Shown in pieces: positions 24,305 to 34,781 of a DNA stretch of 38,838 nucleotides (the first letter of the stretch is position 1; each line of letters opens with the position of its first letter). The position numbers and the translations under genes are program-made. The stretch spans positions 1 through 38,838 of the forward strand of contig NZ_JAIPUT010000043.1 of assembly GCF_020055635.1 (NCBI RefSeq), read 5' to 3'. Origin of the DNA: Marivita sp. (GTDB lineage Bacteria; Pseudomonadota; Alphaproteobacteria; Rhodobacterales; Rhodobacteraceae). Below the pieces are notes generated by a model. The model had not been told where the DNA came from and searched no databases. It saw only the letters and a program-made list of their open reading frames with translations.

Positions 24305-27166
24305 TCAGCTTTTCTCCGATCCATCTTCCGACGCGCGGCCCGGGTCGTAGTCCATCGGCGTCACGTTCACAGTTTCTCCGGCATAACGGGCGATGCGCGA
24401 GAGGCTGTAAAGCATGAGCATGACCGCCCCCAGGACCGTCAGGAACACTCCGAGGTCGAACAGCATGGCAGTCGCCAGTTCGAACTCCTCGATCGGAGGC
24501 AGGTGGACATAGGTATAGGCGCTGGTCAGGAAGGGGCTGCCAAACAGCCACGCGCCCAAGCCTGTGAGTCCGGCGATGACCACGCCGAAACCGATCATCG
24601 TGTGATATTCGATCCGTTGTCGCGCCTGGGTCCAGGCAAAGCCGGACGCCATGTACTGCATCAACAATGCGATGGCGACGACCAGCCCCGCCACAAAGCC
24701 CCCGCCCGGTTGGTTGTGGCCGCGCAGGAAGATATAGGTTCCCACCAGCAAGGCGATCGGCATGAGAACGCGCGTCACCACCACCATCATCAAGGGGTGC
24801 CGGTCGCGCGACCGGTCAAGCGAGTAATCCGTGTTCCGCAAACGGCGTGCCGCCGGTCCGTCGAGCAGCGAATGCATCAAGGCGTAGATCAGAAAACCCG
24901 CGATCCCGAGAACGATGATTTCACCGTAGGTGTCGTAGCCCCGGAAATCGACGAGGATCACGTTGACCACGTTGGTGCCGCCTCCACCTTCATAGCTGTT
25001 GGCGATGTGGAAGGACGAAATCGTCGAGATGTCCCGCTGCATGAAGGCGAAGGACAGCCCGGCAACGCCACTTCCTGCTGCCAGGGCGATGATCGCGTCG
25101 CGCACCCTTCGTCCAGTCGAGCTTTCCCGTGGCGTGTCTTTCGGAAGAAAGTGCAGCGCAAGGAGGAGCAGCATGATCGTGACGGTTTCGACCGAGATCT
25201 GGGTCAGGGCAAGATCCGGTGCAGACAGGTACACGAAGCCCGCCGAAATCGTGAGTCCGATGATCCCGATCAATACGAGCGCGCGGAACCTGTGATGGTG
25301 CATCGACACGACAGAAATCGTTGCAACGATCAGCATCACCCAGCCGACTCCGATCACCGCAGGAATCGGCAAAAGGCCGCGGGTGGGTGCGGACATGCCG
25401 CTTCCCGCAAAGGCCAAGGCACCCATGACGACCGACGCCACGGTGAATATCGCAAGGTAGCGGCTCATCGATCCGTTATGGGTCCCTTCCGCGATGAAGC
25501 GGGATAGCGACACGCAGCGTGCCACCAGCCGGTCGAAGATCGCCTTGGCTTCGGGACGCGGCGTCTTGTTCCAGGCGCGGTCCAGCGGGCCATGCGCCAG
25601 AAGCACGATCGCACCCCCGCCAACGGCGGCAATCGACATGAAGAGCGCAGGCGTGACGCCATGCCAGATCTTCAGGTGCGGGTTCAGTTCGGCTCCGGTC
25701 ACCGCGCTTGCGGCGGCCGCCACGATCCCGTCGGCAAGGAACGGCATGACACCGATCAGCACGACGAGAACCGTCAGCAGGGCTGGCGCGGCCCAGAGGC
25801 CGAACGGCGGGTCGTGTGGATGCGACGGATAGTCGTCGCGCACCGGGCCAAAGAAGACGTGGCCGATAAAGCGGAACGAATAGACCACTGACAACAAGGC
25901 CCCGATCGTCGCCATGACGGGCACGAGGTACGGGCTGCCGGCCCAATCGGTGTGCGACGCCTCCTCGAGCATCATTTCCTTCGACAGGAAGCCGTTGAAC
26001 AGCGGAATCCCCGCCATCGACAGCGCTGCAACCGTCCCGATCACGAAGGTGACCGGCATCAGCTTGCGCAACCCGCCCAAGCGCCGGATGTCGCGGGTAT
26101 GGGTTTCGTGGTCGATGATCCCGGCGGTCATGAAGAGCGCGGCCTTGAACGTCAGGTGATTGATGATGTGAAACACCGCCGCGATTGCCGCAGCCTGGGT
26201 CCCGAACCCCAGGAGCATCGTCAGAAGGCCAAGATGGCTGACCGTCGAGAACGCAAGCAACGCCTTCAAATCGCTTTTGAACAGCGCGATCAACGCGCCC
26301 AGCACCATCGTGATCAGGCCCGTGGTGGCGACGATATAGAACCAGGCATCCGTCCCCGACAGGACCGGCCACATCCGCGCCATCAGGAACACACCCGCCT
26401 TCACCATCGTGGCAGAGTGCAGATAGGCCGAAACCGGTGTCGGCGCCGCCATGGCGTGGGGCAGCCAGAAGTGAAACGGGAACTGGGCCGATTTGGTGAA
26501 GGCACCCAGCAGGATCAGGATGAGCGCATGCATGTACCACTCGGACGCGCGGATCGCATCGCCTGCCTGAAGGATGTCCGTGAGGTTATAGCTGCCCGCG
26601 ATATTGCCCAGGATCAGCATGCCGCCGATCATCGCAAGCCCGCCTGCCCCGGTCACGGCCAACGCCATGCGCGCGCCTTGCCGACCTTCGGGCAGGTGCT
26701 TCCAGTACCCGATCAGCAGGAACGACGACAGCGACGTCAACTCCCAGAAGATCAGCAATAGCAGGATGTTGTCAGAAATGACGATCCCAAGCATCGCGCC
26801 CTGAAACAGCAGGAGATAGGTATAGAACTGGCCGACCGGGTCGTCGCCAGACAGGTAGAACCGCGCATAGAGCGTGATCAGAAGTCCCACACCAAGGATC
26901 ATGCAGGCAAACAGAAGGCCCAGACCGTCCAGAAAGAATGACGCTGACAAGCCAAGCTGCGGCAGCCATTCGACTTCGGCCTGCACGGTTTCCCCGTCCA
27001 TCACGGCGGGCGCGAGTGTGAGCAGCAGCAATAGCGCCAGTGCCGTCGGAACCGCCGTGAAGGCCGCGCACGCGTTGCGTCCAGCCCGAATCATGATCCC
27101 CGGAACAAGCGCCCCGATGAACGGCAGCAAAGCTATGAGAAATAAAAGGTTGCCCGAAGTGCCCAT
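24305..27166 (-). CDS. phaAB: Mrp-type Na+(K+)/H+ antiporter fused subunits A and B
   Basis: A 953-residue membrane protein, first of the operon. Residues 1 to about 770 are MrpA. They contain the NuoL-like transport core with FTKSAQFPFHFWLPHAMAAP, TPVSAYLHSATMVKAGVFLM and the ATTGLITMVLGALIALFKSD region, then the MrpA-specific tail (FGDI-type segment around YDTYGEIIVLGIAGFLIYAL). From about residue 790, after DYSLDRSRDRHPLMMVVVTR, comes the MrpB domain with FLRGHNQPGGGFVAGLVVA. A-B fusion is the mark of group-2 Mrp operons, as in rhizobial pha. ATG 27166 has AGCAGG upstream. The TTG at 27214 is discarded. The complex exports sodium in exchange for protons and fits beside ectoine synthesis. 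Confidence 0.94.
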   Translation of the reverse strand: MGTSGNLLFLIALLPFIGALVPGIMIRAGRNACAAFTAVPTALALLLLLTLAPAVMDGETVQAEVEWLPQLGLSASFFLDGLGLLFACMILGVGLLITLYARFYLSGDDPVGQFYTYLLLFQGAMLGIVISDNILLLLIFWELTSLSSFLLIGYWKHLPEGRQGARMALAVTGAGGLAMIGGMLILGNIAGSYNLTDILQAGDAIRASEWYMHALILILLGAFTKSAQFPFHFWLPHAMAAPTPVSAYLHSATMVKAGVFLMARMWPVLSGTDAWFYIVATTGLITMVLGALIALFKSDLKALLAFSTVSHLGLLTMLLGFGTQAAAIAAVFHIINHLTFKAALFMTAGIIDHETHTRDIRRLGGLRKLMPVTFVIGTVAALSMAGIPLFNGFLSKEMMLEEASHTDWAGSPYLVPVMATIGALLSVVYSFRFIGHVFFGPVRDDYPSHPHDPPFGLWAAPALLTVLVVLIGVMPFLADGIVAAAASAVTGAELNPHLKIWHGVTPALFMSIAAVGGGAIVLLAHGPLDRAWNKTPRPEAKAIFDRLVARCVSLSRFIAEGTHNGSMSRYLAIFTVASVVMGALAFAGSGMSAPTRGLLPIPAVIGVGWVMLIVATISVVSMHHHRFRALVLIGIIGLTISAGFVYLSAPDLALTQISVETVTIMLLLLALHFLPKDTPRESSTGRRVRDAIIALAAGSGVAGLSFAFMQRDISTISSFHIANSYEGGGGTNVVNVILVDFRGYDTYGEIIVLGIAGFLIYALMHSLLDGPAARRLRNTDYSLDRSRDRHPLMMVVVTRVLMPIALLVGTYIFLRGHNQPGGGFVAGLVVAIALLMQYMASGFAWTQARQRIEYHTMIGFGVVIAGLTGLGAWLFGSPFLTSAYTYVHLPPIEEFELATAMLFDLGVFLTVLGAVMLMLYSLSRIARYAGETVNVTPMDYDPGRASEDGSEKS

Positions 27167-27310
27167 ATTACCTGCTGATCCGACCCGAGTTGCTTCGGTG
27201 CGCAATATCGTCAAATGACGGCAATGTAAAAAGCTTCGGAGCGTCCCGGTGGTGCAATCCGCCCACCAATGTTGCTTTTGTCAGTCCTCGGCGGCCGAAA
27301 CATGGCAAAT

Positions 27311-27337
27311 CGCCCGGGCAGATACTCCGCCCGGGCG
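27311..27337 (-). terminator. Probable terminator of katG
   Basis: CGCCCGGG (27311-27318) pairs with CCCGGGCG (27330-27337) around eleven bases, 15 bases past the katG stop. Only a short ATTT follows on the katG strand, while TTTT follows on the other strand, so it could act in either direction. The rest of 27167-27351 shows no gene. Confidence 0.55.
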
Positions 27338-27351
27338 TGTTTTCTGAAGGC

Positions 27352-29574
<2,223 letters not shown>

Positions 29575-29575
29575 C

Positions 29576-29632
29576 TAGAACGGTTCTAACCACAGGGAAC
29601 GATTAATTCCAATTGGATATTCAAAAGAATAT
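29576..29632. promoter_or_regulatory. Palindromes in the katG-oxyR intergenic region (candidate OxyR sites)
   Basis: TAGAAC-G-GTTCTA (29576-29588) and ATATTC-AAAA-GAATAT (29617-29632) are perfect inverted repeats with CCAATTGG between them. The second contains a T-N11-A LysR-type box. The intergenic region is only 117 bases, so both promoters must lie around these sites. Confidence 0.55.
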
Positions 29633-29646
29633 GATAAGTTTTTCTG

Positions 29647-30543
29647 ATGATAAACCTGACCATCAAGCAACTGCGCTATTTCGATGCGCTGGCCCGGCAT
29701 CAGCATTTTGGTCGCGCGGCTGAATCCTGTTCGATCTCGCAACCAGCCCTGTCCTTGCAGATCAAGGAGCTTGAGGCGCTGTTCGGCGCACCCCTGGTCG
29801 AACGCGGTGCGCGCAAGGTCCGGCTGACGGCGATCGGCGAAGACCTCATACACAAGGCACGGCAGGTGCTTGTTTCCATAGAAGAACTCGAAGACCTCAT
29901 GCGGGCGTCGCGCGGGCCGTTGTCCGGCAGGTTCCGCCTTGGCGTGATCCCGACCGTCGCGCCCTATCTCCTGCCAAAAATGATCCGCGCCCTGTCCGAC
30001 AGCTTTCCGGAGATCGAACTGGAAATACGCGAGACCGTGACGAAATCGCTGGTCTCGGACCTTCTTGAGTCGCGGCTGGAGGCGGCGATCGTCGCGCTGC
30101 CGATCTCCGAGCCCGCCTTGCAGGAATCCGCCTTGTTCGACGAGGAATTTGTCCTTGTGCGCCCTCTGAGCGAGGCTGACAAAGCGATCCCGAGCCCTGA
30201 CATGCTCAAGACGATGCGCTTGCTTCTGCTTGAGGAAGGCCACTGCTTCCGCGATCAGGCATTGTCGTTTTGCGAACTTAGCAAGACCCAGCCGCGCCAA
30301 TTGATGGAGGGCAGCTCTCTGTCGACGCTGGTTCAGATGGTCAGCGCGGGCATGGGCGTGACGCTCATTCCTGAAATGGCGATCCAGCTCGAGACCCGGT
30401 CGGCAGAAGTCTCGGTTTCCCGATTTCCCGCCCCGCACCCGTCGCGCACGATCGGGATGGTCTGGCGCAAGTCGAGTCCGCTGGTAGATCAGTTGACACA
30501 GGTCGGCGCGATCCTGCGCGGGGCTGCCTTGCGATCACTTTAG
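29647..30543 (+). CDS. oxyR: Hydrogen-peroxide sensor OxyR (LysR family)
   Basis: A 298-residue LysR-type activator. The N-terminal helix-turn-helix is in HFGRAAESCSISQPALSLQIKEL (read in two parts around residues 20-43). The sensor domain has EEGHCFRDQALSFC, whose C200 and C209 match the redox pair C199/C208 of E. coli OxyR. The usual MVSAGMGVTLIP follows. That Cys pair separates OxyR from other LysR proteins. The start at ATG 29647 gives the normal N-terminus (MINLTIKQLRYF). The gene is divergent from katG and probably controls it and itself. Confidence 0.95.
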   Translation: MINLTIKQLRYFDALARHQHFGRAAESCSISQPALSLQIKELEALFGAPLVERGARKVRLTAIGEDLIHKARQVLVSIEELEDLMRASRGPLSGRFRLGVIPTVAPYLLPKMIRALSDSFPEIELEIRETVTKSLVSDLLESRLEAAIVALPISEPALQESALFDEEFVLVRPLSEADKAIPSPDMLKTMRLLLLEEGHCFRDQALSFCELSKTQPRQLMEGSSLSTLVQMVSAGMGVTLIPEMAIQLETRSAEVSVSRFPAPHPSRTIGMVWRKSSPLVDQLTQVGAILRGAALRSL

Positions 30544-30667
30544 GCCGTGTTTTCGCGCAATGCGCTGACAAATCAGGGTGCTGCGCGGCGGACTCACCTT
30601 GGCGAAAATGCGCTGTTTTCGGAAATGTTAACTTGATCGGCACATCTTTGCGCTAAATGCTCAAATT

Positions 30668-31135
30668 ATGGGCGTTTTAAAAACTCTCGCATATGCCGCG
30701 GTCGCCATCTGCCTTGCCGTCACAGCAGCGCAGTCCGAAGACAGCCTGCTGAACCGTGTCACCGAATGCGTCGGACGGCTTTCGGCGCAGATGGAGCATC
30801 ATTGGTTGTTGCCCGATGCAACAGGCAGACAAGTGGAAACCGAGCGTTCTCATCTGCTCGACGTCCTTGATGCGATCGTCACTCCGGAAACCGCCTCCCG
30901 GGCCTTGTCAGTCCGGATCGAGGCAAAGATGGCGCACGCGGCCCTTCTGACGCAGTCCGCCTTCTCGCGTGACGAACGCCGATCTGCCTGGGCGAACAAA
31001 CGGGCGCGCGAAGAAATCGACCAATGCCGCGACATGCTTCTGTCCGCCTCGGCCGATACCGCCGCTCCTGCACTTCGAGGTTCTTCCGGTGTTGCGGAAA
31101 CGGTGAATCAGGGGACTTGGAAAGCGTCGCAATAA
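30668..31135 (+). CDS. Small exported protein of unknown function
   Basis: A 155-residue protein with a signal peptide (GVLKTLAYAAVAICLAVTAA, cleavage near QSE at about residue 23). The mature part is helical and has two cysteines, one in VTECVGRL and one in IDQCRDMLL. These could form a disulfide or hold a cofactor, but the spacing matches no motif I know. The last 30 residues are low in structure. The start at ATG 30668 lies 124 bases after oxyR in the same direction. No ribosome site is obvious. I do not recognise a family. Location after oxyR could mean a link to oxidative stress, but that is a guess. Confidence 0.65.
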   Translation: MGVLKTLAYAAVAICLAVTAAQSEDSLLNRVTECVGRLSAQMEHHWLLPDATGRQVETERSHLLDVLDAIVTPETASRALSVRIEAKMAHAALLTQSAFSRDERRSAWANKRAREEIDQCRDMLLSASADTAAPALRGSSGVAETVNQGTWKASQ

Positions 31136-31343
31136 GGTTCCCGCCCTCGCAAGATGCTTAAATTCGCGACAGTCGCCCCCCAATCGCCCAAAACATGTGC
31201 GTTTGATCCTGAGAGCCACCGACCGCGCGGGGACTCTGTTCCTGACCTCGCCAAGTACAGCCTAGATACCCGCGGCTGGTGGCAATCATCAGTCGATAGC
31301 GTGCGATAAGGCCGGCCGTTCAACTCCAGACCTTACCGCACTC

Positions 31344-31358
31344 CGCAATTAACTTGCG
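31344..31358 (+). promoter_or_regulatory. Inverted repeat upstream of urtA
   Basis: CGCAA-TTAAC-TTGCG is a perfect five-base inverted repeat ending 74 bases before the urtA start. The whole stretch 31136-31432 has no gene. I searched it by eye for a sigma-54 GG-N10-GC element and did not find one. The repeat could be an operator or a short hairpin in the leader. Confidence 0.4.
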
Positions 31359-31432
31359 TCTGCGATACGTGGTGGTCGGTTCTGCTTTCGGCAACCTCCT
31401 GCGGCGCAAAACGTACGAAGGACGTTTGCACA

Positions 31433-32719
31433 ATGTCGATGAAATTTCTCAGCTCTGCGGCAGCCGCCGCACTGGTTGCTTCCACGCTGCCCGCATTTGC
31501 CCAGGATGTAAGCTGCCCGATCAAAGTCGGTGTCTTGCACTCCTTGTCCGGCACGATGGCCATTTCGGAAACCACGCTCAAAGACACGATGGAGATGCTG
31601 GTTGATATCCAGAACGACAAGGGTGGCCTTCTCGGCTGCGAACTCGAAGCCGTCGTCGTCGACCCCGCCTCCGACTGGCCGCTCTTTGCAGAAAAGGCCC
31701 GTGAGCTTCTGACCGTCCAGAATGTCGACGTGATTTTCGGCGCCTGGACATCGGTGAGCCGCAAATCCGCTCTGCCGGTGCTGGAAGAGCTCAATGGTCT
31801 GATGTTCTACCCGGTGCAGTATGAAGGCGAAGAAAGCTCCAAGAACGTGTTCTACACCGGCGCTGCCCCGAACCAGCAGGCGATTCCGGCCACGGATTAC
31901 TTCCTTGAAGAACTCGGCGTCGAAAAATTCGCGCTTCTGGGCACCGACTATGTCTACCCGCGCACCACGAACAACATCCTCGAGGCGTATCTGAAGGACA
32001 AGGGCATCGCGGAAGAAGACATCTTCGTCAACTATACGCCCTTCAGTCATTCCGACTGGTCCAAGATCGTCGCGGACGTCGTGGCCCTGGGCGCCGACGG
32101 CAAGAAGGTCGGCGTAATCTCGACCATCAACGGCGATGCGAATATCGGTTTCTACAAGGAACTGGCCGCTGCCGGCATCTCCGCCGACGACATCCCGGTC
32201 GTGGCCTTCTCGGTCGGAGAAGAGGAACTGTCCGGCCTCGACACGACGAACCTCGTCGGTCACCTGGCAGCCTGGAACTATTTCCAATCCGCCGACACCG
32301 AAGCCAACGAAGAATGGGTTGCGTCCTGGAAAGAACGCATGGGCGATGACCGTGTGACCAATGACCCGATGGAAGCCCACTATATCGGCTTCAACATGTG
32401 GGTGAACGCGGTCACCGAAGCGGGCACGACCGACGTCGATGCGGTGCGCACCGCAATGTACGGCCAGGAATTCCCGAACCTGACAGGCGGAACCTCCGTG
32501 ATGCTGCCGAACCACCACCTCGCCAAGCCGGTCCTGATCGGTGAAATCACCGAAGATGGCCAGTTCGACATCATCAGCCAGACCGAAGAAGTGCCGGGCG
32601 ATGCCTGGACGGACTTCCTTCCGGAATCTGCGGTTCTCAAGTCGGACTGGGCGGAATTGGGCTGCGGTATGTACAACACCGACACATCGACCTGCGTGCA
32701 GATCAAGTCGAACTACTGA
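31433..32719 (+). CDS. urtA: Urea-type ABC transporter substrate-binding protein
   Basis: A periplasmic binding protein that captures urea (or short amides) for UrtBCDE. It is 428 residues with a signal peptide cleaved after AFA (about residue 23). The family blocks are KVGVLHSLSGTMAISETTLK, ASDWPLFAEKARELL, FGAWTSVSRKSALPV, YPVQYEGEESSKNVFYTGAA and PNQQAIPATDY. These match UrtA closely and separate it from branched-chain amino acid binding proteins. ATG 31433 has GAAGGAC upstream; an ATG six bases later is also possible. It is followed by a 100-base spacer with two hairpins, then urtB. No urease genes follow in the window. Confidence 0.93.
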   Translation: MSMKFLSSAAAAALVASTLPAFAQDVSCPIKVGVLHSLSGTMAISETTLKDTMEMLVDIQNDKGGLLGCELEAVVVDPASDWPLFAEKARELLTVQNVDVIFGAWTSVSRKSALPVLEELNGLMFYPVQYEGEESSKNVFYTGAAPNQQAIPATDYFLEELGVEKFALLGTDYVYPRTTNNILEAYLKDKGIAEEDIFVNYTPFSHSDWSKIVADVVALGADGKKVGVISTINGDANIGFYKELAAAGISADDIPVVAFSVGEEELSGLDTTNLVGHLAAWNYFQSADTEANEEWVASWKERMGDDRVTNDPMEAHYIGFNMWVNAVTEAGTTDVDAVRTAMYGQEFPNLTGGTSVMLPNHHLAKPVLIGEITEDGQFDIISQTEEVPGDAWTDFLPESAVLKSDWAELGCGMYNTDTSTCVQIKSNY

Positions 32720-32727
32720 CCCCGAGC

Positions 32728-32796
32728 GGTGCGTGCGAAAGCACGCACCCTACGCCGCGACCGGCCACCTGATGTAGGTGTGTGCCTGCACGCACC
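32728..32796 (+). repeat. Two related hairpins between urtA and urtB
   Basis: GGTGCGTGC-GAAA-GCACGCACC (32728-32749) is a perfect nine-base-pair stem with a GNRA-type loop. A second copy of the same arms, GGTGTGTGC and GCACGCACC (32777-32796), follows 27 bases later. No T-run follows. Such paired elements after a binding-protein gene usually protect the upstream mRNA and lower expression of the membrane genes. This is inference here. Confidence 0.75.
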
Positions 32797-32819
32797 ATTT
32801 CGAAACGGATTCATCCTCA

Positions 32820-34778
32820 ATGCTGCGTTTTGCCACTCTCTTTCTGACTTGGCTGAGCCTGTCAGGTCCGGCCATGGCCCAACAAGCCGACGCACCGATC
32901 CAGCGGCTGTTGCAAACCCATAGCGACGTCCTGCTTGAAAGCTCGCGGCGCACAATCGGCCCGGCCGTCGATGCGCTGGCCAATTCCGGACTGCCCGAGG
33001 CGCAGGTCGTTCTCGACAAATGGCAGAACAAGGAAATGTGGGTCGATGAAGAGACCGGGCTTTTCGTCTACGCAGAAGAGATAGACCGCGACACGCTGCG
33101 CATCTATGATTTTGCCGACGGGACCGAGATTGGCGAGGTTCCGGATGATGCCTTCGACCAACTCAAGCCGAATTCCGGCATCCGGGGCCTGATCGCCACC
33201 GCCCTCGTGCAGTTTCAACTCAGCGACCCCGACCCCGATACCCGCCGCCGTGCGCTTGACGCAATCGAACGCGGGGCCGAGGAAAGCCACCTTGCAGCGC
33301 TCCGCGTCAGCCTCCCGAACGAAACAGACGACACGATCCGCGCTCGGAAAGACCGGCTCGAACGCTTGCTGACCATCCGCTACGGGGAAACCGACGCAGA
33401 ACGGATCACCGCGATCCAGAGCTTTGGTGGCGATCTGAGCGTGGACGTACGTGCCGCACTCAACCCGCTTCTGGCCGTCCGGGTCGAGGCAGCCGATGCG
33501 CTTCCCGACGCGCCGGATATCGGTCGCGTTCTACAGCCGGGCTCCGAAGCCTTGCCACGCGACGAAGCGTATGAATTGCTTGTGGGCGCCGATCTCGCCA
33601 AGCCGCGCATCAGCCGCGAAGACCAGCGCAATGCGCTTGTCGCAAACATCTCGGACGGTCAGGTGGCCGGTGTTCAGGTCGCAACGCTCGACAGTCAGGC
33701 CGCCCGCGATATGGCTTACGCGGCCTTGGCCGAACAAGGTACGGTCACGGCCGTCGCCACCGAGGCCGAAGTGGATGACCGCCTTGCCAGTCACGTCTTC
33801 TACGAGCGTTATATCGGTGCGCCGCCCGAGGTGGTGGCGGCCGCGCAGCTTGCGCTCCAGGCCATTGAAAACAAGGTGCATGTCAACCAGGCGATTGATC
33901 TTGGGCTGGATGCGCTGTCGCTGGCCTCGATCTATTTCCTTGCTGCCATCGGGCTTGCCATCACCTTTGGTGTGATGGGCGTCATCAACATGGCGCATGG
34001 CGAATTCATCATGATGGGGGCCTATACCGGCTACGTGGTCCAGCTGTTCATCCCCGATTACACACTGTCGATCATCGTCGCGATCCCGCTGGCCTTTGCC
34101 GTGACCTTTGGCGCAGGTGTTGCAATGGAGCGCCTGGTGATCCGCTGGCTGTACCATCGCCCGCTGGAGACCCTGCTGGCCACCTTCGGCATCTCCATCG
34201 CGCTTCAGCAATTGGCCAAGAACATCTTCGGCACGCAGGCGCGCCCGCTGACCGCCCCCGACTGGCTGGACGGATCGCTTGTCATCAACGACATCGTGTC
34301 GATCAGCTATATCCGCATCGCGATCTTCGTTCTGGCCCTGCTGTTCCTTGCGCTGTTTCTGTTCGTCATGAACCGCACGCGGTTGGGGCTGGAGGTGCGT
34401 GCGGTCACGCAAAACCCGCGCATGGCGGCGTCGATGGGCATCAACCCCGACAAGATCAACATGCTGACCTTCGGCTTCGGGTCCGGCATAGCCGGCATCG
34501 CCGGCGTCGCCATCGGGCTTTACGCCAAGGTCACGTCCGAGATGGGCAGCGATTACATCGTGCAAAGCTTCATGACCGTCGTCGTTGGAGGCGTCGGCAA
34601 CATCTGGGGCACCCTGCTGGGCGCGACGATGGTCGGATCGCTGCAAAAGGGGATCGAATGGCTGAACCCGTCCAACACGCTGGCGGCACAGACCTACATG
34701 ATCCTGTTCATCATCCTGTTCATCCAGTTCCGGCCAAAGGGCATCATCGCCCTCAAGGGCCGCGCGGCGGAGGCATAG
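32820..34778 (+). CDS. urtB: Urea-type ABC transporter permease B with long periplasmic N-terminal domain
   Basis: A 652-residue inner-membrane permease. Residues 1-20 are a signal sequence (cleavage near AMA). Residues about 21-350 are soluble, alanine-rich and helical, with repeated acidic segments such as DPDPDTRRRALDAIERGAEE that look like HEAT-type repeats. The LivH-like permease begins near residue 361 (ALSLASIYFLAAIGLAITFG), with VINMAHGEFIMMGAYTGY and EVRAVTQNPRMAASMGI. An N-terminal extension is normal in UrtB, but this one is long. ATG 32820 is chosen because it starts a proper signal peptide. Followed three bases later by urtC. Confidence 0.92.
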   Translation: MLRFATLFLTWLSLSGPAMAQQADAPIQRLLQTHSDVLLESSRRTIGPAVDALANSGLPEAQVVLDKWQNKEMWVDEETGLFVYAEEIDRDTLRIYDFADGTEIGEVPDDAFDQLKPNSGIRGLIATALVQFQLSDPDPDTRRRALDAIERGAEESHLAALRVSLPNETDDTIRARKDRLERLLTIRYGETDAERITAIQSFGGDLSVDVRAALNPLLAVRVEAADALPDAPDIGRVLQPGSEALPRDEAYELLVGADLAKPRISREDQRNALVANISDGQVAGVQVATLDSQAARDMAYAALAEQGTVTAVATEAEVDDRLASHVFYERYIGAPPEVVAAAQLALQAIENKVHVNQAIDLGLDALSLASIYFLAAIGLAITFGVMGVINMAHGEFIMMGAYTGYVVQLFIPDYTLSIIVAIPLAFAVTFGAGVAMERLVIRWLYHRPLETLLATFGISIALQQLAKNIFGTQARPLTAPDWLDGSLVINDIVSISYIRIAIFVLALLFLALFLFVMNRTRLGLEVRAVTQNPRMAASMGINPDKINMLTFGFGSGIAGIAGVAIGLYAKVTSEMGSDYIVQSFMTVVVGGVGNIWGTLLGATMVGSLQKGIEWLNPSNTLAAQTYMILFIILFIQFRPKGIIALKGRAAEA

Positions 34779-34781
34779 GCC

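Noticed and set aside
31136-31432. Sigma-54 promoter or guanidine-type riboswitch upstream of urtA
   Set aside because: I found no GG-N10-GC element and none of the conserved guanidine riboswitch blocks in this leader.
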